Source: Cladophialophora immunda
Taxonomy: Eukaryota; Ascomycota; Eurotiomycetes; Chaetothyriales; Herpotrichiellaceae
Assembly: GCF_000835495.1 (NCBI RefSeq)
Contig: NW_015622545.1
Coordinates: forward strand, 2,248,777-2,312,776
Length of the DNA: 64,000 nt
Direction: 5' to 3'
Position 1 is the stretch's first letter, and each line of letters opens with the position of its first letter. A model generated the notes under the pieces. It was not told the origin of the DNA and did not search any database. It worked only from the letters and a program-made list of their open reading frames with translations. Below, piece by piece: positions 34,159 through 45,400 of the stretch. Made by a program: the position numbers and the translations under genes.

Positions 34159-34213
34159 CTCGCAAGGGGGCGAGTTTCGCTACCACAGACCGAGCGTTCA
34201 GCGCTCTGTGGAA
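34159..34213. repeat. paired imperfect inverted repeats
   Basis: A CTCGC...GCGAG hairpin (about 34159-34174) is followed by CCACAGA...TCTGTGG arms (about 34182-34213). Just downstream, two similar T-rich words (TGCACTTTTTG and TGTGCTTTTTG) follow each other. Confidence 0.45.
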
Positions 34214-34684
34214 AGTTTTTGCACTTTTTGTCGATGGAGTTTTTGTGCTTTTTGGTCGTGGGGGTCGTGGGAAGCAACCTTGGCGAGGGTCACGACGAGG
34301 GCTTCACCTTTACAAGAAGACACAAGGCTGGACTTTCATATGCTATATCCAAATATACTAAAACGGGTTAGTCATCTTACTAGCACACTAGTAGTTAGAG
34401 GTGGGTGACGTCACCTTTCGTCTTGTTATCAATAAGGAAGTCGAGCCGGACGGAACATCGCAGCGCAGTCAATGACAATCAAAAAAAGTTGTCGGCTCTA
34501 CCTCACACTCTGTATATCACCGCCATCAAGCATCATTGCCATCGGCTCCGTTCAAGCTCACTTCTCCAGCCAGTCTTCCGTTCTGTAGCATCTTCCTCTG
34601 CCTTCCAAACCCTATCAATCCACCCGCAAGTTTTCACTCCTACTCCCGGGCCTCTTCCCAACACTTCTTGACGCACCTCCAACC

Positions 34685-35889
34685 ATGGCACCGACTCCAG
34701 TCACCATCATTACAGGGTTCCTGGGTGCTGGAAAGACGACCTTGATTCTCAATCTCATTCCGCAACTCCCAAGAACCTACAAAGTAAGCGTCAAACTACC
34801 GCCACTGCAGACAGGTGTCGACCAAACCTTGACCAGCCCTGCCTTTGGTCCCGAGTTCTGACAAGAGCACAGCTTGCCCTGCTGAAGAACGAGTTTGGCG
34901 ATGTTGCGGTCGACTCCCAGCTCGCCGGCTCGGCCTCCATCTCGGGCGTCCGCGAGCTCTTGAACGGATGCATATGCTGTAACCTCGTCGGGCAGTTGAG
35001 TGATGCTCTTTTCCAGCTCAAGGACTCGGTGGCACCCAGCAGAATCATCATCGAAACGTCCGGCTCCGCCTTCCCTGCGACGCTTGCCATGGAAGTCAAT
35101 CGTGTGTCGCGAGAAAACCCAGGTTCGTTTACTCTCGACGGTGTGATCAGCGTCATCGACGTAGAAAACTGGAAGGGTTACGACGACACCAGCTACACGG
35201 CCAAGATGCAAGCCAAGTACACCGATCTGATCGTTTTCAACAAGTGGGAGCTCGTCGATGAGCGAATGTTTGAAGATGCCTTGGACCGCGTCGGCGATCT
35301 GGACGTCCAAGTCGCCTGGGTCAAGAGTCAAAAGGGTTGGGTTGATGTCGAGGTCATCATGGGCATCGACGGGGCCATGGTTCGGGATGAAGGGTTGCGG
35401 GGAGCCATCGAATTCAACGAAGAACATGCGCACGGAGATCACCACCATCACCAAGAAGAAGTCGAAGTGCTGAGTGTGGTGGTGACCAACCAAGACATGA
35501 CCAAACCGCCCCAGGGTGTCGTGCTTGAATCCTTTGAGGATCTGCTCCTTTCTGCGCCCAAGGACGAGGTCTATCGTATCAAGGGGCTCGTGCTTTCCTC
35601 CCGGCCACCGCCAGATTCCACCGGCGATCGAAAACCCAGCATTGCGGTCGACTCCGAGGGACAGAGTCTGTATGTCTTGAATTGGGCATTTGGACGATGG
35701 ACATACACGCCGCTCCCCGGCACGGCTTTTACGGCCATGGAGAAAGCCAGTGCGCGGCTGACCTTCATTCTTGCTCGGGGAGAAGCGAGCAAGTGGACCA
35801 GACGACTGGAGAAGGGAGACTTTATTGCTCTCGAGGGAGACGGAGAACAGGAGGAAAAGGGCACCTTGAAGATTGACAAGATTGGATGA
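34685..35889 (+). CDS. COG0523 (CobW/G3E) metal-chaperone GTPase
   Basis: Exons 34685-34783 and 34873-35889 (89-nt phase-0 intron) encode 371 residues. The P-loop GFLGAGKTT is at 11-19 and the metal-binding GCICC at 65-69. SVIDVENW carries the Walker B-like aspartate, and NKWEL replaces the usual NKxD guanine-specificity motif. A His-rich loop (HAHGDHHHH) and a CobW C-terminal domain follow. COG0523 GTPases deliver or insert metals, mostly zinc, using GTP. The CPELVPI docking motif of ZNG1, which binds methionine aminopeptidase, is absent from the N-terminus, so this is a different subgroup with an unknown client. Cytosolic by lack of targeting signals. Confidence 0.92.
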
Positions 35890-36613
35890 TACGAACGAGA
35901 GACTTGAGAGGATTCGCAAAAGCACTCCCACGTCGAAGACGGCGACGGCGAAACACGGCTGCTGGGGGTACACGGCCAGATAACGACACCAGCAAACCTT
36001 CTGAGCAAACGGAGAAAACATCATATCTTTCCAGATCTTGGCCCACAGACCCTACTTTCCTTGTAGCCGGATTGAGAATTGCACGACGCATCTCGATCTC
36101 CGGCAAAGTCAACCTAGCGGGAAGTCTTCGGTACCAACACGACCAGCTTGTTGCTGGATAATGCATCGCACGTCTATTTTCAATCAAGTCCTTCCGGCAA
36201 CCAAGTCATCATCAAATGCCCTTGGCTCAATCGTGGAGAGCTGGTATCCTGGAGACACGCATGGATAATATCAGAAGAGGTCTTGCAAGCACCAAATCTT
36301 CAGATTCGCTCCGAGGGAGCCCATAAACGGCCTAATTGAGTGCACTTGATAACGGGGTTACTAGGTGAAGCCGACCCTGATGAACATCTCGGCACGGTAA
36401 CATTACTTGGACAAGAGTGCAGCCATCAATAAACACACGCTCGCCGCACTGAGAAACCTCTTACTTTCTCCCTTTTTCTACCCAAAGGCCGACTGCATGC
36501 ACACACTCCACCCACTCATACACAACCTTTCTCGGGCCAAGCCACTCGACACTTTGTCTCATTCTCCCCCATTATTTTTCCTCCACTTGTCCATTCTCCC
36601 CAGCTGTGATTGA
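35890..36613. other. convergent 3' flanks
   Basis: Interval between the CobW gene and the kappa-GST-like gene, which point towards each other. No gene supported on either strand. Confidence 0.5.
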
Positions 36614-37510
36614 TCACAGCAAAGCCCTGACCTCGCCCCTCCCATCCAGCTCCATGAAGCGGACGACCTGGCCGAGATGATCGAACCCCCAGAACCCCTC
36701 GACCTGGCCCTTTGCGTTCTCACACTGGAACCACGGCAGGCCGAACGCGCCGTCGCCCATGGCGCGGTCCGTGTTCGCGATCAGCTGGTTCTTGACCGCG
36801 GCCGCGCCCAGTCGCGCCAAGTGCCTGTCGACGACGTCCCGGCCGAGCACGGGGGCCAGGACGCGCGCGAAACACGCCGGGTCCGGGATGTCGCCTTCGG
36901 TGGGGTCCGTCCACAGCGCCGCGTACAGCGTATCCAGGGCGCGGGTGAGGGTGGGCTGTCGCTGTCCTTGGTCCTCCATCCAGACACTGGTCAGGAAGCG
37001 CTGCAGCTGGATGGTGGGCTTGGGGAAGCCGGCGGGAAACCGCGCGGACATGGGGATGTGGAATTGGCGGGCCCAGCGCAGCCGCTCGGCGTCGATCCAG
37101 CGGTCCTTGTTGCGGATCTCGATGGGTGTCTTGTTGTTGCACAGCTTCATCAGCCCGCCCAGCAGGATGGGGATGTAGGTGATTTGCACATTCTCGAAGA
37201 TGGGGGAGTGCTGGTTTTACCACCGGTGATCATGAAGGAGTCAGCTCGTTGGGTTTTGATATCTGAGGGCAAGAGATATGGGACGTTGACGACAGGTTTC
37301 TTTCAAAGGGGAGAAGACAGAAAATCCTCCTCGCCTTTGGTGGTGTTGATCTGTAGATGGACGAGATGGGCGTATAGAGATAGAATGGCAACCTGTAAAG
37401 CAGGGATACACAAGGCAATCACTCACGCGCAGAAAATAGTATCCCAGGTAGGCAAAGGGACTGACAATGTCGACGTAGAGGGTGATTTTCCCCTTTGCCG
37501 CTCCAACCAT
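36614..37510 (-). CDS. DsbA-like thioredoxin-fold protein, kappa-GST/HCCA isomerase type
   Basis: Exons 37510-37427 and 37210-36614, joined by a long 216-nt phase-0 intron, encode 226 residues. The N-terminus has the first strand and Ser17 of SPFAYLG, at the position where kappa-class glutathione transferases and 2-hydroxychromene-2-carboxylate isomerases keep their active-site serine. Next comes ITYIPILLGGLMK, then a helical insertion, then GAFGLPWFQC with the cis-proline and a closing FWGFDHLG. This arrangement marks the kappa-GST/DsbA superfamily with glutathione as likely cofactor. It may be peroxisomal or mitochondrial in analogy with kappa GSTs, although no clear PTS1 is present (C-terminus RALL). 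Confidence 0.88.
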
Positions 37511-38474
37511 CTTGGGGGCTGCGCTCTCCCGAGGCTCTTTTGGATGATTTTTCGTGTACTGGTTGTGGCAGTTGGGGAGAGGAGAGGGTGAGGACGTGAA
37601 AAGCTTTAGAATTGTATATCGAGCGAAGTGCTATCTCTCGTCCTTTTCTCCGACACTCCCAATCTGTGCACGGCCCGACCGATCGCGTTCTTCCCCCCGC
37701 GACTGACTAACCCAAGCTCTGCGGATCGTATACGAAGCGAAGCGACATGGTCGAGGACGAGGAAGAGGAAGAGGAGCCGAGGTCCGTGTGTGTTGGGCCG
37801 AATACTCGGTATAAGCCCCCAGCCACCAGCCACCAGCCACCAGCCACCAGACTCTGCGCCACGCCTTGATCTATCTCTCCCACAGACCATTTTCCCTTTG
37901 GTGGTCATGGCCACGGATCTCTGCGAGGTACTTATACACAAGGTGCGCACGCATCGACCGAGAGTCTGCATTGAGACGATGGAGCTGTCCAGAAAATCTC
38001 TTTTAGCCTCGCCGAGAACAATTTGGATCCCGCCGAGCAGCGCCACCAAAGGCCCGGACGAGTCTCGAGCCCCAAGTCCACAAACAACAACCCGATCGGC
38101 TGAAGCTAAAGGGGATTGACTTTGCGTCCAGTGAAGCCTCAAAAGGGCCTGGCGCGTGCCGTGGCGGGCTGAGAAACGGCCAGAACAGATGTCGATTCCC
38201 CCTTTCGACGCTCGAGTGAAACAAGTCTCTCGCTTGTTGCTCGATACAAACCCAACACAGTGTCCCCCGTCCTCGTTGCCGAGTGCCAAAAGGCCACGCG
38301 AATGTACCCACTGCGTTCGATGAACGTGTCTAGCAGGAGACTCCACTGGGTGGGTGAGTGGACTCATGGAAGCCCCAAAGCCTCCTTCAAAAGGGAGAGG
38401 TAAGTCTTGATTTCTGGCGTCGTTGGTCGACTCTCGCCGTTCTCTGTCTCGAGCAGAGCAGAGGAGTTGACGCC
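37511..38474. other. divergent interval with a 7-bp tandem microsatellite
   Basis: Promoter interval for the kappa-GST-like gene (leftward) and the GC-rich membrane gene (rightward). Around 37820-37850 a CCACCAG unit is repeated about four times. The long minus frame over 37606-38367 owes part of its openness to this repeat and is not supported as a gene. Confidence 0.45.
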
Positions 38475-40526
38475 ATGCAGGGCCCTAAGCAGGACGACAA
38501 TGTCGTCGTCGAGTCTTTTGAACTCCCATCCTCGTCACATTCGCAGCAGCCCATTCATCCCGAAAAGCAGGCCGAGATCCCGGTGGCATCGTCATGGCCC
38601 AAAGAACCCGTGCCCCTGGTGCCCGACACGAAAGATCAGATGTTCATGTGGCTGTACGACGGCATCCTCCTGGCGGTCCCGCTGGTGCTCATCGCCAAAA
38701 TCGGCCTGGTGATCGGGGCGTGGAAACTCGATCGCCAACATCGCGGCAACGAGATCGACCTGGTCAGCGCGCTGACCACCTTCTTGATCGAGTTCAACGG
38801 CCAGATGACTACGGCGTTCACCATTGTCTTCGTCACCATCATCTCGACGCTGGTGAGGCGGTACGCCCTGTGGAAGGCGCAGACGGGGGCGCGCGTCTCG
38901 GACCTCGAACAGCTCCAGGGCAGCATCAGCCTCCCGAGCACGCTCAAGCTGATCTGGTCGCTGCGCGCGTTCACCACCATGAGCGCCGCCCTGGTCGCCA
39001 TCTGGTCCTTCTACTACCTGGGCAGTCAGGCCAGCAAGCAGGAATTCCAGCGGGTGGACTCGCGCGCGTACCACCAGCTGGACGGCTATGCGGCCGGCGC
39101 GGGCCTCCTGTCTGGCTTCAGCTCCTCCTACGACAACACCTACCTCAGCTTCAACGTCGATGACCTGAACGCCGCCCTGATCGCCGCGGTCAGCTTCACG
39201 AAATCCGACTACAACTCGGACACCGCGGTCCCCAAGGGCACCGACTCGATCGGGTCCGCCGTCCTGCCCGACCTCAACGCCATCCTGGATCAGGGCTGGT
39301 CGGTCGGCGCTGGCTACGTGCCCCCTCACCCGGGCCGCCACGGCTGGGTCGACGTGGCGCATCAATCGCAGCTCCAACTCTCCGACGACTACGCGGCGTT
39401 TGTCGGCCGGGCGACGTATTTCGAGCTGATCAGCGACGCCGCGGGGCCCGTCGCCATCCAGATCAACGGGTTCCTGGGCGAGTACACGCTGCCCACCAGC
39501 TACCTGGCGGTGCAGTGCGGCCGGCCGACCATCCTCCCCTACGAGTCGTTTCCCCAGGGCACCTTCATGAACCAGTCCGTGAGCTTCAACATGACGCAGC
39601 CTCGCCCCGACGCCCCCCTCGACATCGCGGGCCATCCTCTGCGCGAGTTCCACCTGTCCACGCGCTGGATCCCGTACAACGACCAGTACATCACCTCGCG
39701 CGGCAGCTCGCGGCAGACGTGCAACATCACCGCCGTGGCCGTGGAGCTGAAGATCCACTGCGGCGTGACGGGCTGCTTCCCGAACAAGATGCGGTACCGA
39801 CACAACGCGCCGCGCCGGAACGTCACCTCGTTCAGCACGCCGTTTGACGACGACGCCTTCGCCGCGCGGTTCTTCAGCGCGCTGCTCCTCTCGCGCGGCG
39901 GGCAGCGCAACGTGTCCATGCCCACCGACATCGGCGAGTCCCTGACGCTGGGGCTGCAGAACTTCCTGGGCCCGCCGGCCGGTAGCCAGGGCCAGGCGGA
40001 CAACTACGACGCCTTCCTCTCCGCGGAGCAGCCGCGGGGCCTCGCGCTGCCGCTGACGCAGTACTTCAACACGTACTACATGCTCTCGCAGGTGATGACG
40101 GGGCTGACGCCCAGCTTCGGGAGCGACGAAGATACACAGTTCCAGGCCCTCGCCATCCACGGCGCGCTGTACGACCCGCACTACGCGATCCTCTGGGGCT
40201 GGATCGCCGTCGACTTCGCCGCCTGCGCCGTGCTGCTGCTCGCGGCCGGGGCGGCGTGCTGGCTGCGCGTGCACACCCTCGCGCCCGACATCTTCGGCTA
40301 CGTCTCCAGCCTGACCCGCGACAACCCGCACGTCGCCCTGCCCGCCAACGGCACCACGCTGACCGGCCTGCAGCGCGCGCGCCTGCTGCGCCACGTCACG
40401 GTCAAGATCGGCGACGTGTCCGCGCCCGACGAGCCCGAGGGGCGGGTCGGGTTGGCACAGGTTCACGCCTCCGCGCGGGGCGGCACGCCCGTGGCGAACC
40501 TGAAGCCCACGGTCGCTTATGTCTGA
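38475..40526 (+). CDS. GC-rich, intronless fungal integral membrane protein
   Basis: A single exon of 683 residues from the ATG at 38475. Hydrophobic helices lie near the N-terminus (WLYDGILLAVPLVLIAKIGLVI; TTAFTIVFVTIISTLV; TMSAALVAIWSFYYLG). A large extracytoplasmic-like domain with several N-x-S/T sequons and Cys residues follows, then one C-terminal helix (ILWGWIAVDFAACAVLLLAAGAACWL) and a short cytosolic tail. This architecture occurs in a group of uncharacterised fungal membrane proteins with no named function. Third codon positions are almost always G or C, more than in most neighbouring genes, and this creates a long spurious antisense frame. Confidence 0.85.
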   Translation: MQGPKQDDNVVVESFELPSSSHSQQPIHPEKQAEIPVASSWPKEPVPLVPDTKDQMFMWLYDGILLAVPLVLIAKIGLVIGAWKLDRQHRGNEIDLVSALTTFLIEFNGQMTTAFTIVFVTIISTLVRRYALWKAQTGARVSDLEQLQGSISLPSTLKLIWSLRAFTTMSAALVAIWSFYYLGSQASKQEFQRVDSRAYHQLDGYAAGAGLLSGFSSSYDNTYLSFNVDDLNAALIAAVSFTKSDYNSDTAVPKGTDSIGSAVLPDLNAILDQGWSVGAGYVPPHPGRHGWVDVAHQSQLQLSDDYAAFVGRATYFELISDAAGPVAIQINGFLGEYTLPTSYLAVQCGRPTILPYESFPQGTFMNQSVSFNMTQPRPDAPLDIAGHPLREFHLSTRWIPYNDQYITSRGSSRQTCNITAVAVELKIHCGVTGCFPNKMRYRHNAPRRNVTSFSTPFDDDAFAARFFSALLLSRGGQRNVSMPTDIGESLTLGLQNFLGPPAGSQGQADNYDAFLSAEQPRGLALPLTQYFNTYYMLSQVMTGLTPSFGSDEDTQFQALAIHGALYDPHYAILWGWIAVDFAACAVLLLAAGAACWLRVHTLAPDIFGYVSSLTRDNPHVALPANGTTLTGLQRARLLRHVTVKIGDVSAPDEPEGRVGLAQVHASARGGTPVANLKPTVAYV

Positions 40527-41286
40527 TGAATCAAGAAATGGGATGGATGGAGGAGATGTATATATACACATACACATACACGCATAGACACACACACACA
40601 CACAGAGAGAGACATATGTACCAAACTCCAGGCGCACGAGTTGGTGACACGGCGAGCTAGAGCGCGTACTGGATATCTAAGATATAATGTGGAATCGACG
40701 ACAACGCCATGTTTTCTCACGCATCCGCTTCAATTATAAATGCCCCAGGCCGAGCATCTCGTGCCCTTTCCCTAGTCTTGGCCCACCGAGAGATTCCCTA
40801 GATTCCTGGAATGGGGGCCATCGAGGGGATCGAGTTATCGACCCAAGCAAGGACTTGGTAACTCGCGCTGAAGCTTGCGATACATAAGGTGAGCTTGCGA
40901 GGCTGCATGGATCTACTTTACGACTCTACTCATGATCAAGGAGATCACTCGGACATGATCTGATGGGAGGCTGGTGTGTTGGTCTTGCATGGGCGTTGTC
41001 TGGTGTTTAAGTCCTTCCCCATAAATGTTACAAAACACAGAAGCACGGGCGTCGTGCGGATGGGAACAGTCCATGTGTGATTGATTGGCATATGCTCGTA
41101 AGTAATACACCCCATTGCTAACCATGTGTCCCCAAGGGCAAAGCCATATCCCGACACGCGGTCCGCTTCACCCTATGCCATTGAGCACCATGTCCTCAGG
41201 TCTGGTATCTAGGTCTGCCGTTTTGCACTTGTTTGAAGCCTCACTACCCCACGTCTGTCGTCGCTCGACCATGATCGTGAGGTCCT
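40527..41286. other. convergent 3' flanks with CA/GA microsatellite
   Basis: Around 40558-40612 lies a run of TA, CA and GA dinucleotides. No gene supported in the remainder. Confidence 0.5.
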
Positions 41287-41790
41287 CTAGAACTTGGTCT
41301 CTTTGTCCTTGACCGGAAAGTCCTTGCCAGTGGCCGACTTGTCTGCGGTGAGAGGGTCATGTTAGCTCACGGGCACTCTAGACCGCGGCTGGGTCAGGGG
41401 GCACGAACACTTGTCCCGAATGAAGTCACTGATCTGCTCGTCTTTGGCTTGTTCGACCGCGGACTCGTTGTCTTGAGGGCCTTGGCCGAGGAACTTCTCT
41501 TGGACGAAGTCGACTCCTGCCGTTGAATGTCCCGGTTAGCATGCAGTGTCGTAATCGCGAGGGTCAATCAATTCGGCTCTGGTCATGCAAGCCTCACCCT
41601 TGTCGAGGTAGTCCTCATTCTTCTCACTTTCCCGTCCGCCACCAGCCGCAGAATTGAGCTTGTCACCCAGTCCGCCCAGGAAGCTCCCGCTGCCACTCCC
41701 AGAAGCACCCTGCTGACCGCCACTCTCTTTCTGCTGTTGTCCATTGTTGCCGCCGGTGAAGTTATTGAGGGCACCTTTGAGTTGATCCAT
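41287..41790 (-). CDS. small Gly/Gln-rich hydrophilic fungal protein
   Basis: Three exons, 41790-41598, 41516-41409 and 41342-41287, encode 118 residues. Frame is kept through both introns; the second uses a weak GTTCGT donor with a CCGCAG acceptor. The N-terminal half is low complexity (Gly, Gln, Ser, Asn); the C-terminal half is charged with a helix (DFVQEKFLGQG), then QISDFIRDKYKSATGKDF near the end. Similar short proteins in other filamentous fungi are often labelled DNA-damage-responsive or stress-related, but I cannot confirm a role. The conserved C-terminal block supports that this small multi-exon gene is real. Confidence 0.78.
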
Positions 41791-42416
41791 GATTGCAAGA
41801 AAGGAGAGCGAGGCGGGATCGATCTAGGGATGAGTAGTTGATCTGGAGAAGCTTGGTCGAGTTGGACGATGAGATGGAAGAGAAAGAAACGAAAGTCAAA
41901 GAGAGGAAAGGAAGATATAAATCACCATCAGCAGGAAGATGTTTTGGCTTCTTGGTGGGTCACAGCGCATCACCAGTGGGCTGAAGTGATAGAAGTCAAA
42001 GTGCTTCAAATGCAGCCAAGCGGCTTGGTCTGCAGACAAGTGAGCTGGAGGCAAGGACTGGAACCTTGATACGAGCACGTAAGAGGCAGGGATCTTGTAG
42101 TTCAAGGTTGGACGATTGGCGGGAAGCCACAGGAGAAGCTACGACGAACAGTACGCAGTGTGCAGTGGGCAGAGCAAACAGCAGCTAGGGAGAGAGGGAG
42201 AGGGCTGCAAGGAGGTGAAGCCGATGACGTTTGCCAAGCCGGATCGGATTAACTGATGCGGAATAGGTTCAGCTCGGCAGAGACCGACTTGACGCATATC
42301 GGATACTCCATACCCTGCACAGCCACGTCCATCATCTCCTCCTAGACCTGCATTCTACTTAGTCCGGGTCACAGCAAGCTGAAAGGCTGCAAGCCACATC
42401 TCTGTTCGGCAGCACA
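41791..42416. other. promoter region of the small protein gene
   Basis: Gene-free; purine-rich around 41860-41920. Carries the promoter of the small Gly-rich protein and the NFX1-type gene 3' flank. Confidence 0.45.
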
Positions 42417-45400
42417 TCATGCTTCCAAGCTTGCACTAACCCCCCCACTGGGCTCGACATTGTCCTGACTATTCCTCCTTGCGGCCTCGTCGCTTTCTTC
42501 TTGCTCCATCTCCTTTTCCCAATCCTCCACTACCTCCTGCTGCTGGGATTTCTTCCGCAGCTTCTCCTCGTCCTGTTTCTTCCTCTTGGCTTCCGCCAAC
42601 CGACTCCCCAGGACAGTATACACTGGTCGCTGACCGACAGGCTTGACCTGAGGTGCTACTGCTGGTGCTGCCTTCTTCGCCGCAACTTGAGACCATCCAC
42701 TTGAGAGTGATGGACTTGGTCTGCCTTGTTGCTGAAGGATCTTTGGCTCAAGGTCCGAAGTGTCGAATTGGCAGAGGACCACCGATGCGCCAAGGTTGTG
42801 TTTGATCACCTCCCCAGCAATTGTAGGCTGCAGACTGGCGAGGAGAGTGACCAACTGCTCTGGAGTGTCTGAAGATAGGGTGGGCAAAAGAGCGACGCCC
42901 TCGTCGTTGGACAAAAAGATAATGTCGAACTCGATGGTTGGGGCAGACTTCTTGACCAGCGGTCGCAATTCGTCTTCAGTCAGTGCAAATCTGGGTTTGG
43001 TCAACAACAACCCGTTGTAGTCGTGCTTGACCTCGTCTGCTTTGCGATCTGGCGTTGACTGGACCGGGGCGGAAACGTTCAGCTGTGCCCGCTTGATTCT
43101 TGCTGCTTGAGCTAGAGTCTTCATGGGAGCGGCGACGAACTTTGGTGTCTTGAACAACACAACATGTCGATGGGGCTCGGGATCCAGACTTTCTCCGTCA
43201 AAACCAAAGTCTTCCGCCAGACTGTGGATAAATCCTCGCTGGCGCTTTCTCATGGGTGGGAAGCGGTATCTCTTCTCATTTTCATCCGCCGCAAAGAGCC
43301 GCAAGATTTCTTCCTGCTTGTGTGCCCATGCCACATCTTCCAGGTACATGTTGAGAGTGTTGGTCGAGTAAGGGACATGCTCATCGGTGTGATCGTCAGG
43401 AATGTGAAGAGCTAGAGCCAGTTTGCGATTTCTCTCCAACCTGGCGCACTCGTCGTCACACTTGAGCGACGTCTGTCGACCAGGGGGTTCAGGCATGTGC
43501 GCCCGCGCATTGCACCTGACCTCTTCCTTTTTGCGTTGACAGTCGCACGTAATCATCACCTTGAACGGACATGGCTTATCTTCCTTGCATGTCGAAGGAG
43601 CGTGGCAGGGCTGCTCACATGGATGCCCACAGGTTTTCTTCGTCTTGCCACACTCTTGCTGGCACTGTTGGTGGGCATCTTCACATTCACCCGGCCTATG
43701 ACACGTCTTTCGACAGGTATGGGAGCCACATTGGAGGGGCTTTCCGCAGACCAATCCGCACAACACATCGGCCCTCCAGCATGGTTGGTTTTTCAGAGTC
43801 TTCTTGCCGCACAGACATTGCTTCTCGGTGAGAAATGGACATTTGGGGCATTCTTCCTCGTCCAGGTGGCAATTGTGTACAACGGGAGGGTGGCCACAGT
43901 CCTTCGTCCTGTTGCACGGAAAATTGCACGGCGGTGGACGGGTGCCGCATGGTAACGGCGCCTGGAGAACGGTCCTACCACAGCTGCACGAGATATCATC
44001 AAAAATGGCTTCCCTGCAGCTGCCGCATGGCCCGCGGTGGCAGAGATCTTGACAGACGTGGTTTCCACACTTCAGCTTGCGGCCGCATGGTCGAGTGCAA
44101 ATGTGCTCTGCTTCGATATTCTCGTCCAAGGCCCGGGTGACGCTTCCCAGAGGTTTGAGTTTCCGCTTGGTGGCTTGACGCTCAGATGCTTTGCGCTCCC
44201 CTGTGCAACATCGCTCACCACACTCATGACGGCCACAGTTCAGGGTAGCCTTGCACAAACGTGTGCACTGAGGTGGTTCCTCGGTCGCTTCGTGGCAGAT
44301 GACGTCAAACGAATTGCGGCCACATCGACATGGTTTGGAGATTTTGAGCGTGCAAGGACTGCATGCTCCGGTATGACATGTCTGCTTGCATTTGTGTCCG
44401 CATGGTAATGATCTTCCACACTCCTTTTCGCAGCTCGGGATCGGATCGGTACAGAGTGTTCGAAGGCCATTGTCGAGTTTAGCCAGAGGAGTTTTCCCAC
44501 AGGGGCAGTGAGTAACGACGTCGACTGACCTCGGACAATGGGGTATTGCCGCATCCTGGGGATGACATGGCTTTTCGCAGCGGTGAACCCCACAGTCCAT
44601 GAGTCTGTCACATTGTTGACCGCAATCGAAGAGCCCAACCCAGTCACTACTTGGCTTCTCTTCACCTCGATCTTTGCATAAGATCTTCCGTTCCAGCTTT
44701 CCACAGTAGCACCGTGCATCGATCTCAGTGGTACAAGCGCCGCAGAGACCCTCGTGACAGGGTCTTTGACAAGTGTGCTCGCCGCATGGCATGATATCGC
44801 CACACACGGCACCGCAGCTCCAGCCCGTCTCATAGTTTGTTTCGACACATCGCCTCGTTGTTTCCTGCTTGCCACAGTAGCAACTCTGCTTGGGGCCCAT
44901 TGCTGAGCACGGCGGACACGGCCCGGCATGGCAGAGGAGATCACAAGGATGCGGACATGCCTTTGGGAACGTCCTCTCGCGCCCACAAGATTGCCCGCAG
45001 GAATGCGGAGGTAGACCAGTGATGTTCTTTGGATCTATTTCCTTCTCGCACCAGCAAGTGTATGTCGATGGAAAGGTGTCCTTGGGTAGATTGCAACCGG
45101 GACATCTCCACTGCTTCCCCGTCTGCGTCTCTTCATCACTTTGGCCTGCAGAGCGAGGGACGGCTGAGCCCTCGTTTTTTGACCATCTCTTGATGCAGCC
45201 AATGTGGAATACTGTCCAACATGTCCGACATGACCAGACTTTTGAAGACCGACCAATCTCGTTTGTGCAAATTGCACACTCGTACAGATTGTGTGAGATG
45301 TCCTCATGAATTCGGGTGGCGATGTCCGGAGCCGTCGATCGGGCGACCGAGCCTCTCCGTCCTTGTGGCCGCTGCGGCGTTCGTGCGGGTGTGGTCTTGT

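Larger units (their letters stand above)
33279..34684. other. 1.4-kb gene-free, repeat-bearing region
   Basis: No coding frame supported. Includes an AT-rich stretch near 33810-33860 and a group of inverted repeats at 33969-34220, listed separately. The right end is pyrimidine-rich and serves as leader of the CobW gene. Confidence 0.5.

Noticed and set aside
34777..36024. 415-codon minus-strand frame over the CobW gene
   Set aside because: Shadow; the plus strand carries intact GTPase motifs and spliced frame.
37606..38367. 253-codon minus-strand frame in the divergent interval
   Set aside because: Partly made by a 7-bp tandem repeat; no motif, no splice partner, and it lies where two promoters are needed.
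38592..40637. 681-codon minus-strand frame opposite the GC-rich membrane gene
   Set aside because: Composition is Arg/Gly/Val-rich as expected from reading a high-GC3 gene backwards; no family motif, while the plus strand shows helices and sequons.
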